Source: Acidobacteriota bacterium
Lineage (GTDB): Bacteria; Acidobacteriota; Terriglobia; Terriglobales; Acidobacteriaceae
Reading direction: 5' to 3'
NCBI GenBank assembly: GCA_023410055.1
Contig: JAEYQK010000022.1
Span: forward strand, 1 to 64,000
DNA length: 64,000 bases
The notes beneath the pieces are model-generated. The model saw nothing but the letters and a program-made list of their open reading frames with translations. It searched no databases and had not been told where the DNA came from. Every line of letters begins with the position of its first letter. Positions within the stretch are counted from its first letter, which is position 1. This document shows, piece after piece, positions 41,163 to 49,597 of this stretch. A program made the translations under genes and the position numbers.

Positions 41163-42107
41163 ATGAAACGCAGCTATCTCGCCATTTTGGTACTTCTTCT
41201 AGCGGCCTCAATTTGTTTCGCCGACAACCCTCCCCAGAAGAAACAGTTTTCCTCGGAACGCATGACGAAAGAGACTCGGATGCTGGTGATCCGAAGTCTC
41301 AATGCCGAATTCGTATTCGTCCGGAAGCCTTTTCCGATGGGGCAGACGGGACTGACGATTAAGGACGGGGTAGTATCTCCAGCGGAGCAACAGCTAGAAA
41401 TGCTGGTCGCGCAGTACGGAATGGCGGCAAAACCGGGTGATCGCGCCAAGATTACCAACATCGAAATCAAAGACAACCGCATTCACATAGAGATCAATGG
41501 GGGCCCCAAGAAGAAGTCCAAGTGGTATGAGCACGTCGAGATTAGCGGAATGGGGGGCTCGACGCCAGTGGCTCGGAGTAATTCCGATCCAGCGCCGAAG
41601 GGCTCGTATGTTGATCTCGTTTTCGACAAATACGTGCCGGAGATGACCGGCAATGACGTTCGCGAACTGCTGTCTCCGTTACTGGATTTTCACGCCAAGT
41701 CCGCTGCCGAAGCCTACATTGAGACTGTGCCGCCCAAGGTGAAAGAGGCAATCAAGAACCACGAGGTGCTCGTGGGGATGAATCGCGAGATGGTTGGCTA
41801 CGCAAAGGGTAGGCCTGATCAGAAGATTCGGGAGAGAGACGCCGAAGGCAACGACTATGAAGAGTGGATTTACGGCCAGCCTCCGAAACAGGTTTGCTTC
41901 GTGCGCTTTATCGGTGATGAAGTTACCAAGTTGGAGCTAATGAACGTGGACGGCAGCAAGATCATTCGCACCGAGAAAGAAGTCGACATCACGCCCATGC
42001 GGGTCAAGGTGACCCCAAAGAAGGAAGAGAATCCGCTTGATCCGGGCCCTGGCAAAAAGCCCACACTAAAGCGCCCTGGAGAGAACTCGGATGACAAACA
42101 GCAGTAG
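41163..42107 (+). CDS. Exported protein of unknown function
   Basis: The product is 314 residues with a signal peptide (1-20, cut at CFADN). The rest is soluble: alternating basic and acidic segments, no Cys pair and no membrane segment. The tail (about 275-314) is rich in Pro, Lys and Glu (EENPLDPGPGKKPTLKRPGE). YEEWIYGQPPKQVCFVRFIG (about 233-252) looks like a SmpA/BamE-type beta segment, a weak resemblance. No family is recognised. It follows the CPBP gene after 67 bp, in the same direction as nadE. Confidence 0.8.
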   Translation: MKRSYLAILVLLLAASICFADNPPQKKQFSSERMTKETRMLVIRSLNAEFVFVRKPFPMGQTGLTIKDGVVSPAEQQLEMLVAQYGMAAKPGDRAKITNIEIKDNRIHIEINGGPKKKSKWYEHVEISGMGGSTPVARSNSDPAPKGSYVDLVFDKYVPEMTGNDVRELLSPLLDFHAKSAAEAYIETVPPKVKEAIKNHEVLVGMNREMVGYAKGRPDQKIRERDAEGNDYEEWIYGQPPKQVCFVRFIGDEVTKLELMNVDGSKIIRTEKEVDITPMRVKVTPKKEENPLDPGPGKKPTLKRPGENSDDKQQ

Positions 42108-42177
42108 TGTGCCTCTTTCGAACGACGATCAGAAGTAGTGCATTCCGGTTCTTTGGCTCTCCATTTACACTTGAAAC

Positions 42178-43818
42178 GTGAAGATTGGCCTCGGACAAAT
42201 CAATCCCATAGTCGGCGATTTCACGGGGAACGCTGCGAAGATCATTGACTTCTCCCGAAGGGCACTGTCGTCGGGAGCTAGCGTAGTCATGTTTCCCGAA
42301 CTTGCCGTTTGCGGTTATCCCCCGCGCGATCTAGTTGAGAAGAGTTCATTCGTTAGGCGGAACCAAGAGGTATTGCATCAGATCGCCGCAGAGACGAAGG
42401 GGATTACGGTCATTTCCGGCTTTGTGAGTGCGGCCAAGGCCGAGACGGGCAAGTCCGTGATGAATTCGGCGGCCGTTCTGCGTGACGGCGGGATAGCTTT
42501 CGTTCAATCGAAGCGGTTGTTGCCAACTTATGACGTCTTCGACGAGATGCGCAACTTCGCTGCGGCTGACTCGCAGACGCTCTTTTCATTGTGTGGTAAT
42601 AGCGTGGCACTCACGATCTGTGAAGACGCGTGGAACGATAAGCAGTTCTGGAACAGGCGCCTATACCAGGTAGATCCTGTCGAAGAACTCATGACTGCGG
42701 GCGGCAGGCTCTTGCTAAACATCTCCGCCTCGCCGTTTTGGGTCGGGAAGCGCGAGTTGCGGAATGAGATGCTTTCGGCGCTGGCGCGACGATACCAAGT
42801 TCCGGTAGCGATGTGCAATCAGGTCGGAGGAAACGACAGCCTATTGTTTGACGGATCGAGCGTCGTAATGGCTCCCGATGGAAATATCATCGCCCAGGCA
42901 AAGTCGTTTGAAGAGGACTTGGTGTTCTTCGACACCGAAACGATGACCGGCGATATGCACGAGCGGGTTCACGGGGAAGACGCCAGCGCGTACGCGGCCC
43001 TCGTGCTCGGAACGCGCGACTACGTGAGGAAGTGTGGTTTCCGTCGCGTGATTGTGGGCCTGAGCGGAGGTATTGATTCTGCATTGACAGCGGCGATAGC
43101 CGTCGATGCACTTGGCCCGGAGAACGTAATCGGTGTCGGTATGCCCGGTCCATACTCGTCGCAGGGCAGCATTGACGATGCTCGCACTCTCGCCGTAAAT
43201 CTCGGGATTCGCTTTGAACTGATACCGATCGGCCAGATTTACGAGTCTTACCTCGATGCGCTGAAGACCTCATTTGCGGGTCTGAAATCTGATGTCACCG
43301 AAGAGAACATTCAAGCGCGTGCTCGTGGCGGCGTGCTGATGGCCTTGTCAAACAAGTTCAATGCTCTTGTTCTCACAACAGGGAACAAGTCGGAACTGGC
43401 GGTCGGCTACTGCACGCTTTATGGAGACATGGTAGGCGGCTTGGCAGTAATCTCTGATGTTCCCAAGACCCTCGTTTACAGGCTGAGTCGATATGCGAAT
43501 TCCTTACGGCCGGTGATTCCACAGGCCACTCTTGAGAAGCCACCTTCTGCGGAGTTGCGTCCGGACCAGAAGGACAGCGATTCATTGCCTCCGTACGAGG
43601 TGCTCGACGTTATTCTTGATGACTACATTGAGCACTACAAATCGGCCGAGGAGATCGCGGAAAGCAGGGATTTTGGCCTGGATCTGGTGCGTGCAGTCAT
43701 ACGCCTCGTTGAGCGAGCCGAGTACAAGAGACAACAGGCGGCGCCCGGCATAAAGATATCGGAAAAGGCATTTGGCGTCGGGCGAAGATTCCCGATTGCC
43801 GCGAAACACGAAGTCTGA
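42178..43818 (+). CDS. nadE: Glutamine-dependent NAD+ synthetase
   Basis: The 546-residue enzyme amidates deamido-NAD to NAD using ammonia from glutamine. The N-terminal nitrilase-type glutaminase domain has its triad: Glu in FPELAVCGYPPRDLVE (about 40-55), Lys in QSKRLLPTYDVFDE (about 110-123) and Cys in ICEDAWNDKQF (about 146-156). The C-terminal synthetase has the PP-loop VGLSGGIDSALTAAI (about 293-307) and TTGNKSELAVGY (about 399-410). Start GTG 42178 gives MKIGLGQINPIVGDF, the normal family N-terminus. Length is that of two-domain NadE. Confidence 0.97.
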   Translation: MKIGLGQINPIVGDFTGNAAKIIDFSRRALSSGASVVMFPELAVCGYPPRDLVEKSSFVRRNQEVLHQIAAETKGITVISGFVSAAKAETGKSVMNSAAVLRDGGIAFVQSKRLLPTYDVFDEMRNFAAADSQTLFSLCGNSVALTICEDAWNDKQFWNRRLYQVDPVEELMTAGGRLLLNISASPFWVGKRELRNEMLSALARRYQVPVAMCNQVGGNDSLLFDGSSVVMAPDGNIIAQAKSFEEDLVFFDTETMTGDMHERVHGEDASAYAALVLGTRDYVRKCGFRRVIVGLSGGIDSALTAAIAVDALGPENVIGVGMPGPYSSQGSIDDARTLAVNLGIRFELIPIGQIYESYLDALKTSFAGLKSDVTEENIQARARGGVLMALSNKFNALVLTTGNKSELAVGYCTLYGDMVGGLAVISDVPKTLVYRLSRYANSLRPVIPQATLEKPPSAELRPDQKDSDSLPPYEVLDVILDDYIEHYKSAEEIAESRDFGLDLVRAVIRLVERAEYKRQQAAPGIKISEKAFGVGRRFPIAAKHEV

Positions 43819-43865
43819 AGCATTGCGCGTTGGGGAGCAGTATCAGACCAACTGAAAGGCATTTC

Positions 43866-44831
43866 ATGTACAAGAAGGCAGCATTGTTCCTGTCCACGCT
43901 GACACTTGCGGTTTCGGTGACGGCGCAGACTCCGGCGGGCAAAACGCCAGCGGCGGGTTCGACTGGTGCGGTTTCTCAACAGCAAGTTGAATCGGTACCA
44001 AGCAAAGAAACCGTCGAGTCATTCATGAAACACATGTTCGGATGGGACAAGAACATCACTTACGAGGTGCTTGAAATCAAGCCCTCGCGTTCTGCTGGAG
44101 TCGCGCAGGTGTACGTGATTCTGAAGAGCTCCCAAGGCCAACAGAGCGGGATCTTCTACGTAATGCCAGACGGAAAGTACGCGATCCTCGGAGGCGATCT
44201 CATGCCCTTCGGTGCGGATCCCTTTGCTCCTGCGCGCAAGGAAATTGCAGCTCGCGCCACGGGGCCCACGAAGGGGCCGGCTAACGCCGCAGTTACGGTC
44301 GTTGAGTTCAGTGATCTTGAGTGCCCGGCGTGCAAGGCAGCCCAGCCGACAGTCGACCGACTTATCGCAGACGAGCCAGACGTGAAATTTGTTTTTCAAA
44401 ATTTTCCCTTGGAGAATCTGCACCCTTGGGCGCTGCTTGCGGCTAAATACGCCGATTGCGTCGGCAGGCAGAACAACGATGCTTTCTGGACTTTTGTAGG
44501 AAGCGTCTATCGCGATCAGGATGCGATTACTGCGCTTTTGCCTACGAACGCGAGCAACGTTGGAGAGGCAATGAAACAGGCCACTCCTGCGATAACGAAG
44601 AAGCTTCAGGACCTAGTAGCGGCGACTCCAGCTAACTCGAGCAAGGTCGCGGCGTGCGCCAGCGAACCAGCAACTGCTGAACGGATCCGTAGCTCGATTG
44701 CACTGGGACAAGATCTTGACGTTACGGGGACTCCCACGCTGTACGTTAATGGTCGTCGACTCCCGAACCTGGGCGGTATGCCTTACGAGACTCTAAAAGC
44801 AATCGTGGATGCGGCCAAGAGTGGCAACTAG
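43866..44831 (+). CDS. Secreted DsbA-like thioredoxin-fold protein
   Basis: The product is 321 residues from ATG 43866, with a signal peptide (1-20, cut after VTAQ). A domain of about 44-115 (SVPSKETVESFMKHMFGWDK) precedes a DsbA-type thioredoxin domain (about 135-320). Its redox centre is ECPAC (Cys153, Cys156), and the cis-Pro loop is VTGTPTLYVNGRRLP. A helical insertion separates them. It would oxidise or reduce disulfides of exported proteins in the periplasm. The N-terminal region is found in acidobacterial/deltaproteobacterial DsbA-like proteins. It is convergent with the secretin gene. Confidence 0.92.
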   Translation: MYKKAALFLSTLTLAVSVTAQTPAGKTPAAGSTGAVSQQQVESVPSKETVESFMKHMFGWDKNITYEVLEIKPSRSAGVAQVYVILKSSQGQQSGIFYVMPDGKYAILGGDLMPFGADPFAPARKEIAARATGPTKGPANAAVTVVEFSDLECPACKAAQPTVDRLIADEPDVKFVFQNFPLENLHPWALLAAKYADCVGRQNNDAFWTFVGSVYRDQDAITALLPTNASNVGEAMKQATPAITKKLQDLVAATPANSSKVAACASEPATAERIRSSIALGQDLDVTGTPTLYVNGRRLPNLGGMPYETLKAIVDAAKSGN

Positions 44832-44870
44832 CGCTAAAGGTCGAAAGAATCGCTGTGCTGAAAAGATGCG

Positions 44871-46403
44871 CTATTCTGCCGCGACGAAGGCAGGCGAGGA
44901 AGTTCGCTTCGTGCGAGTGATGTGAGGCGTAACGATTATCACGAGTTCGGTACGATCATCTGTCGTATTCTCGTTCGCCAGCAGTTTGTTTAGCACCGGC
45001 AGGCTGCCAATACCCGGGGGGCCGGACAGACTCTTCTGCTCGGTTTTTGAAATCATTCCGGCAATTACAGCCGGTTCTCCGTCCTTGACGGTGATCGCGC
45101 CCTTGTACTCCCGGTTCGAAATAATCGGGTTCCCGTTAAGGCTCTGCCCGGCCAGCGCCTTGATCGCCAGCTCGGAATCGAGTGTCACAGTAGAGCCGTG
45201 GACTACGGGCTTGGTCTTTAGGCGGACACCCAGGTCCTCATACGTGAATCCCGGTATTGCGCCGACGATCCCGATATTGAGTCCGGTGACGTTGATGCCG
45301 GAAGAGAAGCTCTGAGTGATGATCGGGTAGCGATTGCCGATGTGCAGAGTAGCGGGATTGCCTTCAGATGCTTGCAAGGTGAGCTTTTCCAGCACAGTGG
45401 CGCGCGACTCGTTATGCGAAAAGTTCGCAGTTGCCGGCGGGATCCCCACACCCATGAAGGTCAGCCCGCCTCCGAACGTTGCAATCGGGTTCGCCAGCAG
45501 CGCCTGAAGCTGATTCTGGTATTGCCCCAACAGCGCTGCAACCGTACTGGAGTTGGCGCCGTTAAGTCCGCCTTGCGTGATCTGCTGCAAAATGTCCTGG
45601 ATGCCTGGAATCTTGAGCAGCTCCAATACTCCGGCAGGGATGTTGAACATCTGGAACTGCAGCGGCAAATTGATGCCCAGCTGGCGCTGCATCGAGCTGT
45701 TCACTTGAACTGCCTCTATCTCCAGCATTACGACAGGACGAGACATGTCGAGGCCAGCCAACAGGCGCTCGATATCATGAACTTTCCGCTGCTCGGCTCT
45801 TACGGTAATGCTGTTCGCATTTGGTTGCTGAACGATGTATCGAACTTCGAATATCGTGCGGATAACGTTGACGACGTCCTGCAAATCGGTCGGTGTAATC
45901 GTGTCCGGCAAATAGAACGTTCGCTCCAGCATCGGCTCCAGTTCTCTACGCTTCTGCGCATTATCGGCCGCGACCTTGAAAGAGTCTGGAGTGACTGGGA
46001 ACCAAAAAGTACGCGTCATCAGGGCCGCAGTATCGATCGCTGTTCGGAAGTCCACATTCTGAAGGCTGAAGCGGATCGTGCGACTGGGTGTGGACTCATC
46101 GAAGATCGCGCGGAGACCAAAAGCGTTCGCGATACCGTTGTAGATTGACCGAGTGTCACCGGTCAGATTCAGCGTCTGCCGCCCGGATTTGGGTCTGAGT
46201 TGGATCTCGGTTACGCTGCTTGGGTCGATTTGCGCCTTGCCATACTTGATCTTCAGTTCCTCGAGTTGCTGTTGAAGAACCGGATTATGCTCCGTCTGGG
46301 GAGCGTTGCTCGCGGGCGTGGTGGGCTGCGATCCATTCACTTGGGCAGGGCACACCGATGCGAAGGTAAGAAGCACTCCGGCAATTATGGGCAGCAAACG
46401 CAT
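44871..46403 (-). CDS. Secretin (type II/III secretion, PilQ-like pore) family protein
   Basis: The 510-residue protein has a signal peptide (1-20). STN/N0-like and N1-type periplasmic domains follow (about 75-240; TLNLTGDTRSIYNGIANAFG, then TFYLPDTITPTDLQDVVNVI). The C-terminal secretin domain (about 330-500) contains GNRYPIIT, VGIPPA and the family end motif SLPVLNKLLANENTTDDRTE with LVIIVTPHI. It would form an outer-membrane ring. No other T2SS or T4P gene is in the window, so it is a stand-alone secretin; similar solitary genes are known in Acidobacteriota. It is convergent with the DsbA-like gene. Confidence 0.9.
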   Translation of the reverse strand: MRLLPIIAGVLLTFASVCPAQVNGSQPTTPASNAPQTEHNPVLQQQLEELKIKYGKAQIDPSSVTEIQLRPKSGRQTLNLTGDTRSIYNGIANAFGLRAIFDESTPSRTIRFSLQNVDFRTAIDTAALMTRTFWFPVTPDSFKVAADNAQKRRELEPMLERTFYLPDTITPTDLQDVVNVIRTIFEVRYIVQQPNANSITVRAEQRKVHDIERLLAGLDMSRPVVMLEIEAVQVNSSMQRQLGINLPLQFQMFNIPAGVLELLKIPGIQDILQQITQGGLNGANSSTVAALLGQYQNQLQALLANPIATFGGGLTFMGVGIPPATANFSHNESRATVLEKLTLQASEGNPATLHIGNRYPIITQSFSSGINVTGLNIGIVGAIPGFTYEDLGVRLKTKPVVHGSTVTLDSELAIKALAGQSLNGNPIISNREYKGAITVKDGEPAVIAGMISKTEQKSLSGPPGIGSLPVLNKLLANENTTDDRTELVIIVTPHITRTKRTSSPAFVAAE

Positions 46404-46447
46404 GAAACTAAGATTCTACGGGAAATCTGGGCCGAGTTTGTTCCTTT

Positions 46448-47185
46448 TTACCGGGCCTGACTCTCTGGATTGATAGACGGACGAGACCGGGTTATGGGAT
46501 CAAGTAGCGGCAAAAGATCCGTGCAGCACGATACGCATAGATCTGGTTTGTGCGGTGTTAGGTCTTCGACGGTATATATTCCGGTCGCGATAGCTACTAC
46601 AGGAGCGCCAAGTTCCTTTGCCGCGAGGATATCGGCGGGAGTGTCCCCTAGGAAGCAAGCTTTTGCACCGCTGCCGATTGTTTGGTGCACCTGGTCAAGG
46701 CCCTGGCGAAAGATGGCAGCACGAAATTCGTTCCGATCGGAGAAGCACCCGAAAGAGAAACACTCCCGAAGCCCCCCTGCCTGAAGCTTAAGCCATCCAA
46801 TTCGCTCCAGATTCCCCGAGACAACGCTGAGTAGCTTGTTGCGACTTCTTAGAGCCGCTAGGAGGTCGATAACGGATGGGCACAAGTCAGCCCGAATGTC
46901 TGCTGCGTTAGTCTCAACTTCACAGCACATGTGATCGATCAACCGTGGCAGGCGCGACTCGAATTCCGTGTCGGTCACCTGAGCGCGGCGCAACACTGCC
47001 CTGAGTATGCCGATATCGGTATTGCCGTGGACGGGGACGTCATCTATGTGCGAGTCAACACCAAATACTTCTCGGACGGCATTGTGGAACGCGTTGTAGT
47101 GCGTCGCGTCGCGCACATTCATCAGCGTACCGTCGATATCAAACAGGTATGCGTCGCAGTCCAGGAGACTCGCAAGAGCGGTCAT
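46448..47185 (-). CDS. HAD superfamily hydrolase, phosphoglycolate-phosphatase-like
   Basis: The 245-residue product has motif I FDIDGTLMNV (about 14-23), a helical cap (about 25-105), motif II LSVVSGN (about 118-124) and motif IV FLGDTPADILAAKELGAPVV (about 178-197). This is the beta-phosphoglucomutase/phosphoglycolate phosphatase (Gph) branch. A Cys-rich tail PDLCVSCCTDLLP is unusual. It starts inside the last codon of the YmdB-like gene (4-nt overlap at 47182-47185), so the two are translationally coupled. Substrate unknown. Confidence 0.88.
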   Translation of the reverse strand: MTALASLLDCDAYLFDIDGTLMNVRDATHYNAFHNAVREVFGVDSHIDDVPVHGNTDIGILRAVLRRAQVTDTEFESRLPRLIDHMCCEVETNAADIRADLCPSVIDLLAALRSRNKLLSVVSGNLERIGWLKLQAGGLRECFSFGCFSDRNEFRAAIFRQGLDQVHQTIGSGAKACFLGDTPADILAAKELGAPVVAIATGIYTVEDLTPHKPDLCVSCCTDLLPLLDPITRSRPSINPESQAR

Positions 47186-48003
47186 CTCGCAGCTTGTTCG
47201 ACCATACTGGAATCAAGCATCAAATGCTCAATTCGGCTGGCGCGCCCCGTAGTGGGATCGCAGTCGATCAGGGCGGCACACAATCTTGCGTCGCCAGTAG
47301 CCGGTTCGAAGCGCGTAGGCATGTTCGTCAGGAACTTGCGGAGGATCGTCTCCTTGGTCACGCCGATGACACTATCATACGGTCCGGACATCCCGACGTC
47401 GGTTTGGTAGGCTGTGCCACCGGGCAGTACGCGGGCATCCGCTGTCGGAACGTGTGTGTGGGTTCCAAGAAGGGCCGTGACGCGGCCATCGAGATACCAA
47501 CCCAGCGCAATCTTCTCTGAAGTGGCCTCGGCGTGAAAATCGACGAGTACTACTTTGGCCTGCACCTGTTTCAAAAGATCATCGGCGACCCGGAACGGGT
47601 CTTCATTGTTGCCCATGAAGACGCGGCCTTGCAAGTTTATGACGGCGTAAGGAATGCCGCCACGAGTCTGGCCCTCATACAGCCCCCAACCGGGCGTTCC
47701 GGCAGGGTAGTTCGCAGGGCGCAGAACTCGTTTTGCTGGGCTATAGATGTCGCCGTTGGCACTCTCAAAATAGTCGACGATTTCTCGCTTGTCCCAAATA
47801 TGGTTGCCTGTCGTGATAACGGAAATGCCCATGTCGAGAAGTTCGTCAACCAGAGGAGGCGTGATACCGAAGCCCGCGGCCGAATTCTCTCCGTTGGCTA
47901 TGACCAAGTCGACCTCGTGCTTGCTGACTAAGGTGGGCAGCAGCTCACGCACGATCGTTCGTCCTGGTCTGCCGAAAATGTCGCCGATGAAGAGAATCCG
48001 CAC
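47182..48003 (-). CDS. YmdB-type metallophosphoesterase (2',3'-cAMP phosphodiesterase family)
   Basis: The 273-residue product begins with GTG 48003, preceded by GCGAGGAG. GDIFGRPGR (about 6-14), NGENSAAGFGIT (about 37-48), GNHIWDKREI (about 67-76), VDFHAEATSEK (about 148-158) and GTHTHVPTAD (about 174-183) are the metal-binding motifs of the TIGR00282 family. B. subtilis YmdB of this family hydrolyses 2',3'-cAMP and affects biofilm and sporulation; the role here is inferred only. It overlaps the downstream HAD gene by 4 nt. Confidence 0.95.
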   Translation of the reverse strand: MRILFIGDIFGRPGRTIVRELLPTLVSKHEVDLVIANGENSAAGFGITPPLVDELLDMGISVITTGNHIWDKREIVDYFESANGDIYSPAKRVLRPANYPAGTPGWGLYEGQTRGGIPYAVINLQGRVFMGNNEDPFRVADDLLKQVQAKVVLVDFHAEATSEKIALGWYLDGRVTALLGTHTHVPTADARVLPGGTAYQTDVGMSGPYDSVIGVTKETILRKFLTNMPTRFEPATGDARLCAALIDCDPTTGRASRIEHLMLDSSMVEQAAR

Positions 48004-48113
48004 TTGCTTGCTCCTCGCTTAGAACTTCGATGCTAACAGGTAGGGTTGCCGCCCGACAATTTGCCCGGCGCACTCAGGTTTGAAGTGGCCGCAAAGCAGC
48101 GCACGCTGGTAGC

Positions 48114-48935
48114 CTATCCTTCGATCTTCACGTGTTCGACTTTGTCCAGGGCGGTGCCCATAAAGAGTTGGCCGACGCGCTTGAAGCGATCGACAGAGTC
48201 GGTAGCGAAATAGGTTATAGCCGTATGGTTCGACGAACCAGCGCTCCCAGCATCAGAGGTGGTAGACTTTCCGAGCTCTGCGGCGACGACGCGGGCTGTA
48301 GATTCTGCCGAATCCACAATCTCAACTCGCCACGGCGCAACCGAGCGAAGAATTGGCTTTATCAGCGGGTAATGGGTGCAGCCGAGAACGAGTGCGTCCG
48401 GACCTGACTCATAGTCGTGAAAGAACTGGTCAAGGTACTCATGAGCTACGCGTTCGGTGACAGGGTGATCGATCCAGCCTTCTTCGATTAGTGGTACAAA
48501 CAGAGGGCAAGCTTTCTCGCGTGCATTGATGCCTCGCTTTTCGAGCGCGTTCAGATAGGCGTGACTGCGAATGGTCGCTTCGGTGGCGATCACTACGACG
48601 TTCTTGCGACGGCTTGCGTTGGCAGCAGCAGCGGCGCCGGGTTCGACAACGCCTTCAACAGGCACCTTTACGGCGTCCCTAATTGCGGGTAGAGCAAGGG
48701 CACTGGCCGTATTGCAGCCTATTACGAGCATGTCGATGCCGCGGGACTCGAGAAAACGAGCTGCTTCGATCGTGAAGCGAGCGACGGTCTCGGCGGACTT
48801 GGAGCCATACGGCAGTCGAGCCGTGTCGCCGAAGTACAGATATTCAGCTTCGGGAATGTGTGCCACAAGTTGTTTCAGGACGGTGAGTCCGCCGACCCCA
48901 GAGTCGAATACGCCGATCTTTATCAGTCTGGACAT
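48114..48935 (-). CDS. murI: Glutamate racemase
   Basis: The product is 273 residues from ATG 48935 (an in-frame TTG lies at 48944). The enzyme interconverts L- and D-glutamate for peptidoglycan. IGVFDSGVGGLTVLKQL is at about 7-23. The two catalytic Cys are in VIGCNTASALAL (about 74-85) and VLGCTHYPLIKPIL (about 186-199). Its neighbour GerMN/amidase genes (53 bp upstream on the same strand) also serve the cell wall, which supports an envelope cluster. Confidence 0.97.
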   Translation of the reverse strand: MSRLIKIGVFDSGVGGLTVLKQLVAHIPEAEYLYFGDTARLPYGSKSAETVARFTIEAARFLESRGIDMLVIGCNTASALALPAIRDAVKVPVEGVVEPGAAAAANASRRKNVVVIATEATIRSHAYLNALEKRGINAREKACPLFVPLIEEGWIDHPVTERVAHEYLDQFFHDYESGPDALVLGCTHYPLIKPILRSVAPWRVEIVDSAESTARVVAAELGKSTTSDAGSAGSSNHTAITYFATDSVDRFKRVGQLFMGTALDKVEHVKIEG

Positions 48936-48988
48936 GGTAACCAAGGGTAAAGACTAGCAGGAATCAGAAGATCGGGCCATCCAGTGAG

Positions 48989-49597
48989 CTATTTTGCGGA
49001 CGCCGAGGCCGCACCTGTGTTTACGAACGGATTCAGGGCAGCAACATCGTAAACCGATTTGATATCGGCGTGACCTGCAAGAGTGGCGCGCTCGTGCCCG
49101 TCTACCAACAACTTCACGCGCCCGATGCTGGGCATGTTCGCAGATAGAGTCTGCGCGATGGACGCAACGCTGAGCTGTTCAACCAGGATCCCAGAAGCGT
49201 GAGTGTCGGCAAAAGCTGCGTTCATATCCACCACCGCTAGATTGTCTCCCACGATATATACGGCGTTAACATCGCTGCGTTCGGGAACGTGATGTGGGGA
49301 CGCGGGATTGCTGTAGAAGTCCAACAGGGTGCGAACAATCTGACGGGCACGGGCACTTGTTTCGGCCGGCATCGGTGCAGAAACGCTGACTTTGTACAGG
49401 TTTCCGTCATTGTCCGACGCAGCAATCAGCGTGACTGGCTCGGTCGGTCCAGAAACAGGAGGAGCAATTGGCCGTCCGTCGGTTATATGGTGCTGAAGTC
49501 GTTCGGCGCGGAGTTTCAGCTGATACGCATACACCGCCAATCCAATGAGAACCAGCAGCATGATTGAGGTTGCGATCACAATCTGGCGAGGAATCAT
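48989..49597 (-). CDS. GerMN-domain membrane-anchored protein
   Basis: The product is 202 residues from ATG 49597, fixed by GGAGGGA just upstream. An N-terminal transmembrane anchor (about 8-27) is followed by a linker rich in Pro (about 40-52) and a GerMN domain (about 60-190; VNAVYIVGDNLAVVDMNAAF and IGRVKLLVDGHERATLAGHA). GerMN proteins are periplasmic or spore-envelope proteins that often sit beside amidases and lipoproteins of the wall. Its ATG overlaps the amidase stop by 4 nt (ATGA), so both are translationally coupled. Confidence 0.9.
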   Translation of the reverse strand: MIPRQIVIATSIMLLVLIGLAVYAYQLKLRAERLQHHITDGRPIAPPVSGPTEPVTLIAASDNDGNLYKVSVSAPMPAETSARARQIVRTLLDFYSNPASPHHVPERSDVNAVYIVGDNLAVVDMNAAFADTHASGILVEQLSVASIAQTLSANMPSIGRVKLLVDGHERATLAGHADIKSVYDVAALNPFVNTGAASASAK

